A stretch of 64,000 nucleotides of DNA from Shewanella sp. ANA-3. GTDB lineage: Bacteria; Pseudomonadota; Gammaproteobacteria; Enterobacterales; Shewanellaceae. Positions 38,330-49,007 of the stretch are shown piece after piece. Both the position numbers and the translations under genes were made by a program. Under the pieces are notes generated by a model that was given only the letters and a program-made list of their open reading frames with translations, was not told the origin of the DNA and ran no database searches. Where the stretch lies: contig NC_008577.1 of NCBI RefSeq assembly GCF_000203935.1, positions 2,728,001 through 2,792,000 of the forward strand. Direction: 5' to 3'. Each line of letters starts with the position of its first letter. Position 1 is the stretch's first letter.

Positions 38330-39874
38330 TTAGGCTTTGGCGTTAGCGATATTCACTTTCCAAATCGCAGGGCCAGTTTCATGGGCATTCACGCCGTTTG
38401 AATCCACCGCCACAGTAACTGGCATATCTTGTACGTCAAACTCGTAAATTGCTTCCATACCTAAGTCGGCAAAGGCCACCACGCGGGATTTCTTAATGGC
38501 TTTCGACACTAAGTAAGCCGCGCCGCCCACAGCCATCAGGTACACAGCTTTGTGCTTCTTGATAGACTCAACGGTCGCTGGACCACGTTCAGCCTTACCA
38601 ATCATGCCCATCAGGCCAGTTTTATCCAGCATCAGATCGGTGAACTTGTCCATACGGGTCGCGGTTGTTGGGCCAGCAGGACCCACGACTTCGTTACCGA
38701 CTGGGTCAACAGGGCCCACGTAGTAGATAAACTTGCCAGTAAAGTCGACGCCTTCTGGTAAGCCTTCGCCGCTTTCAATCAGGCTTTGGATACGTTTATG
38801 GGCAGCATCACGGCCGGTGAGCATTTTACCGCTTAACAGAATGGTTTCACCGCTCTTCCACTGCTCGATATCGGCTTGAGTGACTGTGTCTAAGTTAACG
38901 CGTCGCACATCGCTGCCCACTTCGCGGGTGATTTCTGGCCAGTCGCTGAGTGTAGGCGGCGCAAGATCAGCAGGGCCCGAACCATCTAAATGGAAGTGTA
39001 CGTGACGAGTTGCCGCGCAGTTCGGGATCATCACCACAGGTTTTGATGCTGCATGAGTAGGTGCAGATTTGATTTTCACGTCTAACACTGTGGTTAAACC
39101 GCCAAGACCCTGCGCACCAATACCAAGGTTGTTAGCACGCTCGAAAATGTCTAAACGCAGTTTTTCTTCGCTGGTTTCTGCACCGCGCGCCATTAACTCA
39201 TGGATATCCACGCTTTCCATCAGTGCTTCTTTCGCGAGTACGGCCGCTTTCTCAGCGGTGCCGCCAATACCGATGCCAAGCATACCTGGAGGACACCAGC
39301 CCGCGCCCATGGTTGGCAGCGTTTTTTCAACCCAAGCGGCGATATCGTCAGATGGGTTTAACATCACCATCTTGGCTTTGTTTTCACTGCCGCCGCCCTT
39401 GGCCGCGATAGCGACTTCAATGTGATTGCCTGGCACCATATCGATATGCACGACGGATGGCGTGTTGTCTTTGGTGTTTTTACGGCTACCCGCAGGATCG
39501 GCCACAATCGATGCACGCAGTGGGTTATCTGGATTGGTATAAGCACGACGCACACCTTCATCGACCATTTGTTGCACAGTCATATCGGTTTTGTCCCACT
39601 TAACCCCCATACCAATCTTAACGAAGGTGGTCACAATACCCGTGTCTTGACACAGTGGACGTTTACCTTCGGCAGACATACGCGAGTTAATCAAAATTTG
39701 CGCAATCGCATCCTTCGCCGCCGCACTTTGCTCACGCTCATAAGCTTCGCTCATGGCATCCACAAAATCTTTGGGATGATAATAGGAGATGTATTGCAGG
39801 GCATCGGCCACACTTTCAATAAAGTCGGCTTGTTTAATCACTACATTTTCAGACGTTTCATGGTGAGATGACAT
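38330..39874 (-). CDS. fumB: Fumarate hydratase, class I ([4Fe-4S])
   Basis: The enzyme interconverts fumarate and malate in the citric acid cycle and in the reverse path used for fumarate respiration. The 514 residues are of the class I iron-sulfur type. Cysteines lie in KRPLCQDTGIV and VVMIPNCAATRHVHF, and the C-terminal beta domain contains GPAGPTTATRMDKFTDLML and DLGMEAIYEFDVQDMPVTVAVDSNG. Choice between fumA and fumB cannot be made from sequence alone. It is divergent from pabB. Confidence 0.92.
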   Translation of the reverse strand: MSSHHETSENVVIKQADFIESVADALQYISYYHPKDFVDAMSEAYEREQSAAAKDAIAQILINSRMSAEGKRPLCQDTGIVTTFVKIGMGVKWDKTDMTVQQMVDEGVRRAYTNPDNPLRASIVADPAGSRKNTKDNTPSVVHIDMVPGNHIEVAIAAKGGGSENKAKMVMLNPSDDIAAWVEKTLPTMGAGWCPPGMLGIGIGGTAEKAAVLAKEALMESVDIHELMARGAETSEEKLRLDIFERANNLGIGAQGLGGLTTVLDVKIKSAPTHAASKPVVMIPNCAATRHVHFHLDGSGPADLAPPTLSDWPEITREVGSDVRRVNLDTVTQADIEQWKSGETILLSGKMLTGRDAAHKRIQSLIESGEGLPEGVDFTGKFIYYVGPVDPVGNEVVGPAGPTTATRMDKFTDLMLDKTGLMGMIGKAERGPATVESIKKHKAVYLMAVGGAAYLVSKAIKKSRVVAFADLGMEAIYEFDVQDMPVTVAVDSNGVNAHETGPAIWKVNIANAKA

Positions 39875-39995
39875 AGTAGGTGCGCTCCAGCAGCCTTTAG
39901 GGCCTTACTTGTTTTTTGTGTAATTCTTTCTGGGCCAATATGATACTCTTTCCCATCTTTTTGGGCTACATCACATTTTTAGATAGGGTTAATTG

Positions 39996-41399
39996 ATGGC
40001 AAATAGGGCGGCATTACCGCTGGCAGTACGCCAACTTGACTGGACTTTCAGCACAGCAGCAATCTTCGAATACTTTGCGGCAGAACCTTGGGCCATATTG
40101 CTCGACTCGGCCAATGCGCCCCATCAGGACGCTAAATTCGATATGATTTGCGCAGGTCCCATTGCCACCCTCATCACCCAAGGCGAACTGACTGACATTC
40201 AAGTTCATCAGCCTGAATTAACCAAACCGACTCACCTCTGCCCGCAGGATGACCCTTTTACCCTGGTCAAACAGCTGCTGCGCCATTGGTATCCACACTC
40301 TTTTGCCTGCGATTTGCCCTTTAGTGGCGGCGCCATGGGCAGCTTTAGTTATGACTTAGGCCGCCGGATTGAGCAGCTCCCGAGCACAGCAGCGCATGAT
40401 ATTCACCTCGGCGAGATGAATATTGGCTTTTACGACTGGGCATTGATTTTCGATTATCAGCAGCAAAGCTGGTTTATGGTGCACTATTTGGGGGATGCCG
40501 TCCTCGATACTCAATTGAAAATAATTGAAGCAAAAATAGCCAAACCCACAAAGCAGGCCGAATTTCGTCTCACAAGCCCTTGGTCGGCGCAGACCACCAA
40601 AGCCCAGTACGCCGCAAAATTTACTCAAGTACAGGCGTATCTGCATAGCGGCGATTGCTATCAAATTAATTTAACCCAGCGCTTTGAAGCAGAGTATCAA
40701 GGCGATGAATGGCGCGCTTACTGCAAGCTACGAAGTGCCAATCAAGCGCCCTTCTCCGCCTTTATGCGGCTTGATGCCAACGCGATTTTATCGATTTCGC
40801 CCGAGCGTTTTATTCAGCTACGCGGTGACGACATTCAAACCAAACCGATTAAAGGCACGCTGCCGCGCCATAGCGACCCGATGCTAGATAAGCAAGCAGC
40901 GCAAGCCCTTGCCCATTCGCCCAAGGATCGCGCCGAAAACGTGATGATTGTGGATTTACTGCGCAATGACATAGGTAAAGTCGCGGCGCCCGGCACTGTA
41001 CAAGTGCCACATCTATTTGCCGTTGAAAGCTTTCCTGCGGTGCACCATTTAGTCAGTACCGTCACGGCCAAACTCGACCCACATTACCACGCCTGCGACT
41101 TGTTGCGGGCGGCCTTTCCCGGCGGTTCAATAACCGGTGCGCCTAAAATCCGCGCCATGGAAATTATTGAAGAGCTGGAACCCTCACGCCGCAGTCTGTA
41201 TTGTGGCTCCATGGGGTATATCAGCCAAGATGGGCAAATGGACACCAGTATCACCATCCGCACTATCGTGGCAGAGCAAGGTAAACTCTATTGCTGGGCG
41301 GGCGGCGGCATAGTCGCGGACTCTAATGTCGATGCCGAGTACCAAGAAAGCTTCGATAAGATAAGCCGCATCTTACCCTTGCTCGATAGCCCTCAATAA
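39996..41399 (+). CDS. pabB: Aminodeoxychorismate synthase component I
   Basis: The 467-residue enzyme converts chorismate to 4-amino-4-deoxychorismate with ammonia from PabA, on the way to folate. The anthranilate-synthase-like N-terminal region is followed by the chorismate-binding domain: active-site lysine in TKPIKGTLPR, IVDLLRNDIGKV, PGGSITGAPKIRAMEIIEELE and WAGGGIVADSNVDAEYQES. The PIKGT lysine and the absence of the TrpE N-terminal feedback motif favour PabB. ATG at 39996 is used; a TTG precedes it. The next gene starts 25 bases later. Confidence 0.92.
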   Translation: MANRAALPLAVRQLDWTFSTAAIFEYFAAEPWAILLDSANAPHQDAKFDMICAGPIATLITQGELTDIQVHQPELTKPTHLCPQDDPFTLVKQLLRHWYPHSFACDLPFSGGAMGSFSYDLGRRIEQLPSTAAHDIHLGEMNIGFYDWALIFDYQQQSWFMVHYLGDAVLDTQLKIIEAKIAKPTKQAEFRLTSPWSAQTTKAQYAAKFTQVQAYLHSGDCYQINLTQRFEAEYQGDEWRAYCKLRSANQAPFSAFMRLDANAILSISPERFIQLRGDDIQTKPIKGTLPRHSDPMLDKQAAQALAHSPKDRAENVMIVDLLRNDIGKVAAPGTVQVPHLFAVESFPAVHHLVSTVTAKLDPHYHACDLLRAAFPGGSITGAPKIRAMEIIEELEPSRRSLYCGSMGYISQDGQMDTSITIRTIVAEQGKLYCWAGGGIVADSNVDAEYQESFDKISRILPLLDSPQ

Positions 41400-41424
41400 G
41401 CGTCAGGAAACGAATAGGAAGCCA

Positions 41425-42012
41425 ATGGATCAAGCGGAATTTAGACTCAGATTTAATCTGCATCCTTTAGCCACGCAAGATCCGGCGGCTATCCCTCACC
41501 TTGGGTTGCGTAAAGCCGCAGTACTCATTCCCTTGCAGGAAATCCAGGGCGAGCTCAGTCTGATTTTAACCCAAAGACCGATGCACCTTAGGGCGCACCC
41601 TGGGCAAATTAGCTTTCCAGGCGGCAAGATTGAGCCCAGTGATAGTAGCGCCATTACGGCCGCGCTGCGGGAAGCGGAAGAAGAAATTGGTCTTTGCCGA
41701 GAAAATGTAGAAGTGATAGGCACTTTCCCCGCCCATAACACCTTTACCGGTTTTGAAATCACTCCAGTGGTGGGCATGATTAAGCAGGATTTTGCCTTAA
41801 GGCTCGATCCCGGTGAAGTCGCCGATTGCTTTACCGTACCCTTAAGTTTTTTTATCGAACCGCAAAATCGCCACCGCAAACAGTTTTTACGCCAAGGGCG
41901 TTATTACAGCGTGCATTTTATTCCGTATCAGCAACGTTTTATCTGGGGCGCGACGGCGGCGATTATCGATCACCTCTGTCGGCATTTGAGTCTTCCCGAG
42001 GAGATGCTGTAA
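41425..42012 (+). CDS. nudL: CoA pyrophosphatase, Nudix family (NudL)
   Basis: The 195-residue protein contains the Nudix box GGKIEPSDSSAITAALREAEEEIGL in variant spacing. It also has the CoA-diphosphatase signature SLILTQRPMHLRAHPGQISFPGG, which separates NudL-type enzymes from other Nudix hydrolases. Predicted reaction: CoA to 4'-phosphopantetheine plus 3',5'-ADP. Pairing with pabB (25-base gap) matches the pabB-nudL order known in gammaproteobacteria. Confidence 0.9.
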   Translation: MDQAEFRLRFNLHPLATQDPAAIPHLGLRKAAVLIPLQEIQGELSLILTQRPMHLRAHPGQISFPGGKIEPSDSSAITAALREAEEEIGLCRENVEVIGTFPAHNTFTGFEITPVVGMIKQDFALRLDPGEVADCFTVPLSFFIEPQNRHRKQFLRQGRYYSVHFIPYQQRFIWGATAAIIDHLCRHLSLPEEML

Positions 42013-42036
42013 ACCCGCATTGCTCATTTGGATAAT

Positions 42037-42372
42037 TCAAATCACAAAATGCACATATAAGCCCGCCACTAACGAGGTTAGCAGCAGCAAGGGAATATTA
42101 AACCAATAACCCAGTTTGCTGTGGTGGGCGACATAGTAATTAAACGCCAGACTTATCAGGCTTATCGCACCGCAGCCCCAAATGATGTATTGCAGTAATT
42201 CGGTTTCGCTTGGGTCCCAATAGTGTCTGAAGGTTTCACCGCGACTCAAGTAGGATCCGACCTCTCGTTCGGGGCGAGCCTCGCCAAACACCATCAGCGC
42301 GTACACCGCCAAGGTCCAGCCCAGAATGGATAATGTGGCGAGGATCATCTGAAATATTTTGACTTTCCGCAT
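42037..42372 (-). CDS. Small inner-membrane protein of unknown function
   Basis: The 111-residue protein has about three membrane helices (IFQMILATLSILGWTLAVYALMVFG, IIWGCGAISLISLAFNYYVAH, FNIPLLLLTSLVAGLYVHFVI). A conserved-looking soluble loop (EARPEREVGSYLSRGETFRHYWDPSETELL) sits between helices one and two. GGAGG precedes the ATG at 42372, five codons inside the longest frame. It faces nudL, 24 bases from its stop. Family not recognised. Confidence 0.65.
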   Translation of the reverse strand: MRKVKIFQMILATLSILGWTLAVYALMVFGEARPEREVGSYLSRGETFRHYWDPSETELLQYIIWGCGAISLISLAFNYYVAHHSKLGYWFNIPLLLLTSLVAGLYVHFVI

Positions 42373-42444
42373 ACCGCCTCCCAAGTTTTAAGGCACCCTA
42401 TCACTCAATATTAGTAATATTAACCTCAGGATACCTTTTTCAGC

Positions 42445-42472
42445 TTGAGAAAAGCCACCAGCAAGGTAATAT
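42445..42472 (+). promoter_or_regulatory. Probable sigma70 promoter of asnS
   Basis: TTGAGA (42445-42450) and TAATAT (42467-42472) are 16 bases apart, about 50 bases before the asnS start. Confidence 0.5.
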
Positions 42473-42523
42473 AAACCTCCAAAAATTTTCATATAAAACG
42501 TTTCGTTGGAGAACTAAGCAACA

Positions 42524-43924
42524 ATGAGCATTGCATCGGTCGCTTCTGTATTTAAAGGTGAGCACGCAGTTGGTTCGACAGTCACAGTCCGTGGCTGGGT
42601 CAGAACCCGTCGTGACTCGAAAGCTGGCATCTCTTTTTTAGCTGTCTATGACGGCTCCTGCTTTAATCCTATTCAAGGTGTTGTGCCAAATAGCTTAGAA
42701 AATTACGACAACGAAGTGTTAAAGCTGACAGCTGGCTGCTCTGTGATCGTAACCGGTGAGATTGTGGAATCTCCTGGCGCTGGCCAAGCCTACGAGCTGC
42801 AAGTCACACACGTTGAAGTGACGGGTTGGGTCGAAGATCCAGACACTTACCCAATGGCGGCTAAGCGTCACTCAATCGAGCATTTACGCGAACTGGCCCA
42901 CTTACGCCCACGTACCAACATCATTGGTGCCGTTGCCCGCGTACGTAACTGTTTGTCTCAAGCGATTCACCGTTTCTACCACGAAAATGGTTTCGTGTGG
43001 GTATCTACACCGCTGATCACCGCATCAGACTGTGAAGGCGCGGGTGAAATGTTCCGTGTCTCCACACTGGACATGGAAAACCTGCCACGCACCAGCGATG
43101 GCAAAGTAGACTATGACAAAGACTTCTTCGGTAAAGAGGCATTCTTAACCGTATCGGGCCAGTTGAACGGCGAAACCTACGCCTGTGCCCTGTCAAAAAT
43201 CTATACCTTTGGCCCGACGTTCCGTGCTGAAAACTCAAACACCAGCCGCCACTTAGCGGAATTCTGGATGGTTGAGCCTGAAGTGGCGTTCGCGACCTTA
43301 AGCGATATCGCAAGCCTTGCCGAAGGCATGCTGAAATACGCCTTTAACGCCGTATTAGCTGAACGTATGGACGATTTACAATTCTTCGCCCAGCACGTGG
43401 ATAAAACCGTGATTGAGCGTCTGCAGTCTTTCGTATCGAGTGATTTCGCCCAGGTAGATTACACAGATGCAGTAGACATTCTGCAAAAATGTGGTCGTGA
43501 GTTCGAATTCCCAGTGTCTTGGGGTATCGACTTATCCTCTGAGCACGAGCGTTATCTGGCCGAAGAGCACTTCAAAGCCCCTGTGGTTGTGAAGAACTAT
43601 CCAAAAGATATCAAAGCCTTCTACATGCGCCTTAACGAAGACGGTAAAACCGTTGCCGCGATGGACGTGTTAGCCCCAGGCATAGGTGAAATCATCGGTG
43701 GTTCACAACGTGAAGAGCGTTTAGACGTGCTGGATATGCGTTTAGAAGAAATGGATCTGAATAAAGAAGATTACTGGTGGTATCGCGATCTGCGCCGTTA
43801 CGGCACAGTGCCACACTCAGGTTTCGGTCTGGGCTTCGAGCGTTTGGTGTCTTACGTAACGGGCGTATCGAACATCCGTGACGTGATCCCATTCCCACGC
43901 GCGCCACGCACTGCGAACTTCTAA
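42524..43924 (+). CDS. asnS: Asparaginyl-tRNA synthetase
   Basis: The 466-residue class IIb synthetase charges tRNA-Asn. The N-terminal OB fold binds the anticodon ([26 protein letters not shown]). The catalytic core has motif 2 in [25 protein letters not shown] and motif 3 in [29 protein letters not shown]. Length and end match E. coli AsnS. Monocistronic, with promoter and terminator. Confidence 0.97.
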   Translation: MSIASVASVFKGEHAVGSTVTVRGWVRTRRDSKAGISFLAVYDGSCFNPIQGVVPNSLENYDNEVLKLTAGCSVIVTGEIVESPGAGQAYELQVTHVEVTGWVEDPDTYPMAAKRHSIEHLRELAHLRPRTNIIGAVARVRNCLSQAIHRFYHENGFVWVSTPLITASDCEGAGEMFRVSTLDMENLPRTSDGKVDYDKDFFGKEAFLTVSGQLNGETYACALSKIYTFGPTFRAENSNTSRHLAEFWMVEPEVAFATLSDIASLAEGMLKYAFNAVLAERMDDLQFFAQHVDKTVIERLQSFVSSDFAQVDYTDAVDILQKCGREFEFPVSWGIDLSSEHERYLAEEHFKAPVVVKNYPKDIKAFYMRLNEDGKTVAAMDVLAPGIGEIIGGSQREERLDVLDMRLEEMDLNKEDYWWYRDLRRYGTVPHSGFGLGFERLVSYVTGVSNIRDVIPFPRAPRTANF

Positions 43925-43952
43925 TTTGTCCGTTAACAGACACATCCTTTAA

Positions 43953-43974
43953 AACGCGCCTCGGCGCGTTTTTT
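43953..43974 (+). terminator. Rho-independent terminator of asnS
   Basis: AACGCGCC and GGCGCGTT with a 2-base loop are followed by TTTT, 28 bases after the asnS stop. Confidence 0.85.
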
Positions 43975-44188
43975 ATTGCCCTGTAAAAATGCGTTAAAAT
44001 TCATCACTCGGTCAAACTCCTTCGCCTGAGTCCTTGCACTTTAGGGGGCAAGAAATCTAAGATGGCTGCGGCTAACTTATGTGCTTAGCGCAGATAACAG
44101 CCCTTGTTGCAGGAAGTGACGAAGTTGTCGTTAGTAAGCGAGTTGCAAAAGGCAACTCAACAGCATTTTGCTCAATCGAGGAATCATA

Positions 44189-45199
44189 ATGTCAAAAATC
44201 AATTTACTTTTGCTGTGCGGCGGTGGAAGTGCGGAACACGATATTTCCCTACTGTCGGCTAATTATTTTGAAACCTCATTAGCAAAATCCGAGCAGTTTA
44301 ATGTACTGCGCGTGGTACTGGATAAATTTGGCCAATACCAAACCGCCGCAGGCGATGACTGTGAACTGACCAATAACCGCGAAATTCGCTTCCGTGATGA
44401 GACCAAGCCCGCATGGCCTGTGGATTATGTCATTCCTTGTATTCACGGCTATCCGGGGGAAACGGGCGACATTCAGTCTTACTTTAATCTTATCCAACTG
44501 CCCTACTTTGGTTGCGAATCCGAAGCCAGCAGCAACTGCTTTAACAAGATCACCGCTAAGATGTGGTTCAGCGCCTTAGGCATTCCTAACACACCTTATA
44601 TCTTCTTAAATCAATACGATGATGACGCGATTGCCCAAACCCAAGCAGCGCTCGAAAACTGGGGGTCGATTTTCGTTAAAGCCGCATCCCAAGGCTCATC
44701 GGTCGGTTGCTATAAAGTCGATGACAGCAGCAAAGTGGCTGACGTGTTAAAAGATGCCTTTGGCTACGCGCCCTATGTGATCGTCGAGAAAACCATTAAG
44801 GCCCGTGAGCTGGAAGTCGCGGTCTATGAGTATCAAGGCGAAGTGGTTGCGACCCTGCCGGGCGAAATCATCTGTGATAGCAATACCTTCTACACCTTCG
44901 ATGAGAAATACGCCAAGAGCAGTAAGGCACGCACCGATGTGGTCGCGCAAAATGTGCCAACTGACATTAGTGAGCAGATCCGCGCCTATGCGATTAAAGC
45001 CTTTAAGGGCATGAAGCTGCGCCATCTGTCACGCATCGACTTTTTCTTAACCCAAGATAATGAAATTCTACTCAACGAAATCAATACCTTCCCGGGTTCG
45101 ACGCCGATTTCAATGTTCCCTAAGATGTTGCAAAACCATGGTCATGATTTTACCGAATACTTAAGTTTGGTGATTAACGGCCAGTTAGCGGCTAAGTGA
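44189..45199 (+). CDS. ddl: D-alanine--D-alanine ligase-like ATP-grasp enzyme
   Basis: The 336-residue protein joins two D-alanines for peptidoglycan precursors. Ddl motifs are [21 protein letters not shown] at the N terminus, [23 protein letters not shown]-grasp [14 protein letters not shown] and [22 protein letters not shown] at the C terminus. The INTFPGST end differs from the usual N-T-x-PGFT, so this is a divergent member and ligase specificity should be treated as probable. GAGG precedes the ATG at 44189; the frame is open for seven further codons upstream. Single gene with terminator. Confidence 0.85.
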   Translation: MSKINLLLLCGGGSAEHDISLLSANYFETSLAKSEQFNVLRVVLDKFGQYQTAAGDDCELTNNREIRFRDETKPAWPVDYVIPCIHGYPGETGDIQSYFNLIQLPYFGCESEASSNCFNKITAKMWFSALGIPNTPYIFLNQYDDDAIAQTQAALENWGSIFVKAASQGSSVGCYKVDDSSKVADVLKDAFGYAPYVIVEKTIKARELEVAVYEYQGEVVATLPGEIICDSNTFYTFDEKYAKSSKARTDVVAQNVPTDISEQIRAYAIKAFKGMKLRHLSRIDFFLTQDNEILLNEINTFPGSTPISMFPKMLQNHGHDFTEYLSLVINGQLAAK

Positions 45200-45229
45200 T
45201 AGACCGAGTGATAGGCTAAATAAACTGAA

Positions 45230-45259
45230 AAGCGCGCCTATATAGCGCGCTTCTTTTTT
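45230..45259 (+). terminator. Rho-independent terminator after ddl
   Basis: AAGCGCGC and GCGCGCTT pair around a 7-base loop, followed by CTTTTTT. Confidence 0.85.
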
Positions 45260-45277
45260 GAGGTTGGTTTGAACTCA

Positions 45278-47536
45278 TTATGAATGGTGATGAGCCGCAG
45301 CCTGCTCGGCAAGTAACTCAAAAAATGCCGCCTTGGGCATGGGCTTATAAAAGATATAGCCTTGAATTTCTTGAATATGGTTTTCCATCATCACCTTAAG
45401 CTGCGCCTGGGTTTCGACCCCTTCTGCCGTCACACTCAAATTCAGCGCATGACTTAAGCGCACAATCGCCTCTATCAATGCGAGATGGCGCTCCCCTTCA
45501 TCTAACCTATCGATAAAACTCTTATCGATTTTGATTTGATCGATAGGAAAATTCGCCAAATAGGATAAGGAAGAATAACCGGTACCAAAGTCATCGAGGG
45601 AGATTTTAATGCCTCGTCCGCGTAACTCGTTCAGCACTTGGATTAAATGCACATGCTGTTTCATCAACAGCGATTCAGTGATTTCTAAGGTGATAAGCTC
45701 GTAGGGAAACTCAATTAACCCCAGCTCTTCGATAATATCGGCAAAGGAGTCACAAAACGCATCCTGCAACTCGTGGGACCAAAACTCAAAGGTCGACACG
45801 TTCACCGCTAAATTGATTGGCCAGCCTAGAACTTGCATATCGATGATGGTTTGCATCACGGCTTTGCGTACATAGCGACCAATGTTAACGATTAAACCGC
45901 TGTTCTCGGCGATGGGAATAAACTCATCGGGGGAAATAAACTGCCCCTCGTGCTGCCAACGCAGTAGCACTTCGGCGCGCTGAACAAGCCCTGTTGTCGC
46001 ATCCACAATCGGCTGAAAATATAGCTCGAAGGCTTCTTGTTCTAAGGCTTGTTTCAGCAGTGTATGCAAATTCGCAATGCGCTCGGCATTTTGCTGCATT
46101 TGCTCGGTGAAAAAATGGTAACGGTTACGGCCATCCGCCTTGGAGATATACATGGCCTGATCGGCGCAGTTCAACAGCTGCTCCAGATCCAACGCATCCT
46201 CGGGAAAGCGCGCGATCCCAATACTCACCGAGCTATATACGCCCTTATCATGGGACAATTCATAACGTTGATACACACGTTTATTAATCTTATCAGCAAG
46301 CTGTGACAATTCTCTTTGTGTCACAAGGCCCGGAAGCAACAGCGCAAACTCATCGCCCCCTAAACGGGCAAATACCGCTTGCTCATTCAAACAGGTCTTA
46401 ATCTGCTCCACGACCTGCACCAGCAGCGCATCCCCTTTGTCGTGACCATAGGTATCGTTCACTTGTTTAAAGTTATCTAAATCCATCAGCATAAAGCTAA
46501 AACCAGGGGTTAAGCTGTCGGCGGATATCAGCTCTTGGATTTGTCTAAACAAGGCATTACGGTTTGCCAAGCCAGTGAGGGGATCATTGTTGGCTTGATA
46601 CTTAATTAACTGCGCCGCCTTTTTACGCTCACTGATATCGGAAAATAACCAAGCAAAACTATTCTCGTTGCTATGGGGCTCGCGAAACACGGTCACGGTT
46701 AAATCGAGGTAAAAGGTTTCACCGTTATTACGCAGGCCAATCAACTCACCCTGCCACATTTTCCCCTCGGACAGATGTTGAAACAGGGAATCGATTTCGT
46801 GGGGCTCAGAGGGAGAGAAAAAGTGTTCAGGGCAAAAATCATGAATATCAGTGGTTTTAGGATAAACCATCTGGGTAAACGCATCGTTTGCATAGAGCAC
46901 GGAATGGCTGGCATTGGTGATGACTAACGACAGAGGTAGGCGATCAAATATTTTCACCGCAAGGCGCTGAAACTCGAGTGACCGACTGCGCTCTACCGCT
47001 AAACTCGCCAGCCTTGCCGCCTCAGAAATCAAGGTTAAATCCGCGGCCGTCGGTACTTTTACGGTTTCATAATACATGGCAAAGGTGCCGAGGACCTTGC
47101 CTTGAGTATCTTTGATAGGCTCAGACCAACAGGCCCTCAGCCCGTGGGTTAATGCAAACTCTTTGTACGGCGCCCAATAGGGATGATGTTCAATGTCATC
47201 GACAATCACCCGCTGCCCCGTAAACGCCGCGGTACCGCAGGAGCCAACCCCAGGACCAATTTCGACCCCATGAATGACTTGGTTATAACTGACGGGTAAA
47301 TGGGGCGCGGCGCCCGTGAGCAGCTTTTTGCCGTCTTCGCTGAGTAGCAATACGGAGGCATGCGTGCCTAAACGCTGATCTTCAATTTTTAAGACTAGAG
47401 CATGGAGGATTTCTGCTAATGGCGCGCCATTGAGCAGCATAGACAAGATGCCGTTATAACATTCTAAGCTAACACTTTGATTAAACTGAGCATTAATCTC
47501 GCCGATAGTGCCCGTAACCGCAATTCCTTCGTCCAT
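45278..47536 (-). CDS. GAF-PAS-GGDEF-EAL cyclic-di-GMP signalling protein
   Basis: The 752-residue protein is built of a GAF domain (about 25-180), a PAS domain (about 195-310), GGDEF (about 320-485) and EAL (about 500-745). No membrane segment is seen, so it is cytoplasmic. The cyclase motif is intact (ARLGGDEFALLLPG). In the phosphodiesterase domain the signature reads EVLLRW rather than EALLRW; LEITES, DDFGTGYSSLSYL and EGVETQAQ are present, so activity is likely. The net direction is unknown. Start at 47536 has AAGGG at 5 bases; an ATG five codons upstream has none. Confidence 0.9.
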   Translation of the reverse strand: MDEGIAVTGTIGEINAQFNQSVSLECYNGILSMLLNGAPLAEILHALVLKIEDQRLGTHASVLLLSEDGKKLLTGAAPHLPVSYNQVIHGVEIGPGVGSCGTAAFTGQRVIVDDIEHHPYWAPYKEFALTHGLRACWSEPIKDTQGKVLGTFAMYYETVKVPTAADLTLISEAARLASLAVERSRSLEFQRLAVKIFDRLPLSLVITNASHSVLYANDAFTQMVYPKTTDIHDFCPEHFFSPSEPHEIDSLFQHLSEGKMWQGELIGLRNNGETFYLDLTVTVFREPHSNENSFAWLFSDISERKKAAQLIKYQANNDPLTGLANRNALFRQIQELISADSLTPGFSFMLMDLDNFKQVNDTYGHDKGDALLVQVVEQIKTCLNEQAVFARLGGDEFALLLPGLVTQRELSQLADKINKRVYQRYELSHDKGVYSSVSIGIARFPEDALDLEQLLNCADQAMYISKADGRNRYHFFTEQMQQNAERIANLHTLLKQALEQEAFELYFQPIVDATTGLVQRAEVLLRWQHEGQFISPDEFIPIAENSGLIVNIGRYVRKAVMQTIIDMQVLGWPINLAVNVSTFEFWSHELQDAFCDSFADIIEELGLIEFPYELITLEITESLLMKQHVHLIQVLNELRGRGIKISLDDFGTGYSSLSYLANFPIDQIKIDKSFIDRLDEGERHLALIEAIVRLSHALNLSVTAEGVETQAQLKVMMENHIQEIQGYIFYKPMPKAAFFELLAEQAAAHHHS

Positions 47537-47687
47537 ACATCCCTTAGTCATTTAGCGCTTAAGTTAACGACCTTACTAAGATGAACAATCTTTGTAAATC
47601 AGGGGTGAATTTTAGGTATTTAGTCGCACTAAAGCAACTTTTCAATGATGGATGAAAACCTGCTTTAGTGGCGAGTAAAATGCGGGT

Positions 47688-48902
47688 TTATTCTTGAATT
47701 CGCTCAAGTTTTGCTAAATAAAACCCATCGAAACCCGTTTCGGCGGGGCTGATGGTTTCATCTTCGAGTAAACGGAAATTGGGGTTTTCCGCTAAGAAAG
47801 CATCCACTTGGCCGCGGTTTTCACAGGGGAAAATTGAGCAGGTCGCGTACACCACAATGCCACCCACCTTCACCATGCGACTATAGCTGCTTAAGATATG
47901 CTTTTGCAGCTCCATCAGTACTGGCAAACGTTCGGCAGTATCACGCCATTTGGCATCGGGATTGCGCTTTAATACCCCAAGGCCTGAGCAAGGCACATCG
48001 AGCAGCACACGATCGGCACTGAGCTTTAAGCGTTTGATGGTTTTTGAGCCGACAATTAATCGGGTTTCGATATTGTGGGCACCATTACGGCGAGCGCGTT
48101 CTTTAAGGTTGTCGAGTTTCCATTGCTCCACATCCATCGCCAATAAACGGCCTTTGCCCTGCATCTGCGCGGCGATATGTAAGGTCTTGCCCCCTGCGCC
48201 AGCGCAGGCATCAATCACTCGCATGCCCGGTTTGGCATCGAGCGCCGCGGCCACACGTTGCGAGCCCGCATCTTGCTGCTCAAATAATCCATCTTTAAAG
48301 CAGTTAGTGCGAAACAGCGCGGAATCAGAGGTCACTTCAAGGGCTGAATCAACGCCCTCGACCGCTTGGGTGGTGACAAACTCGGCCGCCAGTTTTTGCG
48401 CTAAATCATCACGAGTCACTTTAAGGCCATTGACCCGCAGGAAACGCTTTGGCGGAGTGCTTAAGGCGGCGCGCTCCTTCTCCCAGGATGCCGCAAGTTG
48501 GGCTTGACCCATTGCATCTAACCATTCTGGGCAACCGTCCCAAAGCACAGGTTGGTTCTTAGCCTGTTCGATACGCTCGGCTAAACGCTCGGCATCGACC
48601 GGCAACGAATACTGCATTTTAGGCAGTTCTAAGTTGTGGAATAAGTGCCACACATTAAGCAGCTTAGAGCCTAAGCGCTCCATTTCTTCCGGCTTAATTT
48701 CGGCTAAGAAACAATACAGATTTAACCGGCGCAGAATATCGCCGGTCACAGTGGCAATACGCGCCTGTTCGGCGGGTACTAACTTTAATCCCGAAAAATG
48801 CTGAGAATAGGCCCGGTCTAAGGGTTTTCCTTCGCTTAGCACCATAGCTAAGATACTGATCACTAATTCATTCGAGCTGGCAGAAAGCGGAGAATTCAAC
48901 AT
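47688..48902 (-). CDS. RsmB/RsmF-type RNA (cytosine-5) methyltransferase
   Basis: The 404-residue protein has an N-terminal helical RNA-binding part (about 1-150) and a NOL1/NOP2/Sun catalytic domain. S-adenosylmethionine is bound in VIDACAGAGGKTLHIAAQM. Two catalytic cysteine motifs are DVPCSGLGVLKRNPDAKW and VYATCSIFPCENRGQV. It probably methylates rRNA; it is neither a full RsmB (no NusB domain) nor a typical RsmF (no C-terminal PUA). The stop lies 137 bases beyond the signalling gene start. Confidence 0.88.
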   Translation of the reverse strand: MLNSPLSASSNELVISILAMVLSEGKPLDRAYSQHFSGLKLVPAEQARIATVTGDILRRLNLYCFLAEIKPEEMERLGSKLLNVWHLFHNLELPKMQYSLPVDAERLAERIEQAKNQPVLWDGCPEWLDAMGQAQLAASWEKERAALSTPPKRFLRVNGLKVTRDDLAQKLAAEFVTTQAVEGVDSALEVTSDSALFRTNCFKDGLFEQQDAGSQRVAAALDAKPGMRVIDACAGAGGKTLHIAAQMQGKGRLLAMDVEQWKLDNLKERARRNGAHNIETRLIVGSKTIKRLKLSADRVLLDVPCSGLGVLKRNPDAKWRDTAERLPVLMELQKHILSSYSRMVKVGGIVVYATCSIFPCENRGQVDAFLAENPNFRLLEDETISPAETGFDGFYLAKLERIQE

Positions 48903-49007
48903 TTACAGGTCACCGTGAGTAATAAAACCGGGGGATCATAGGAGGTCAGGCACTAATACGCAAGTAAACAGATGCGCTGTTGCCTTTTAGAGGCAAAAAA
49001 GTCCAAT

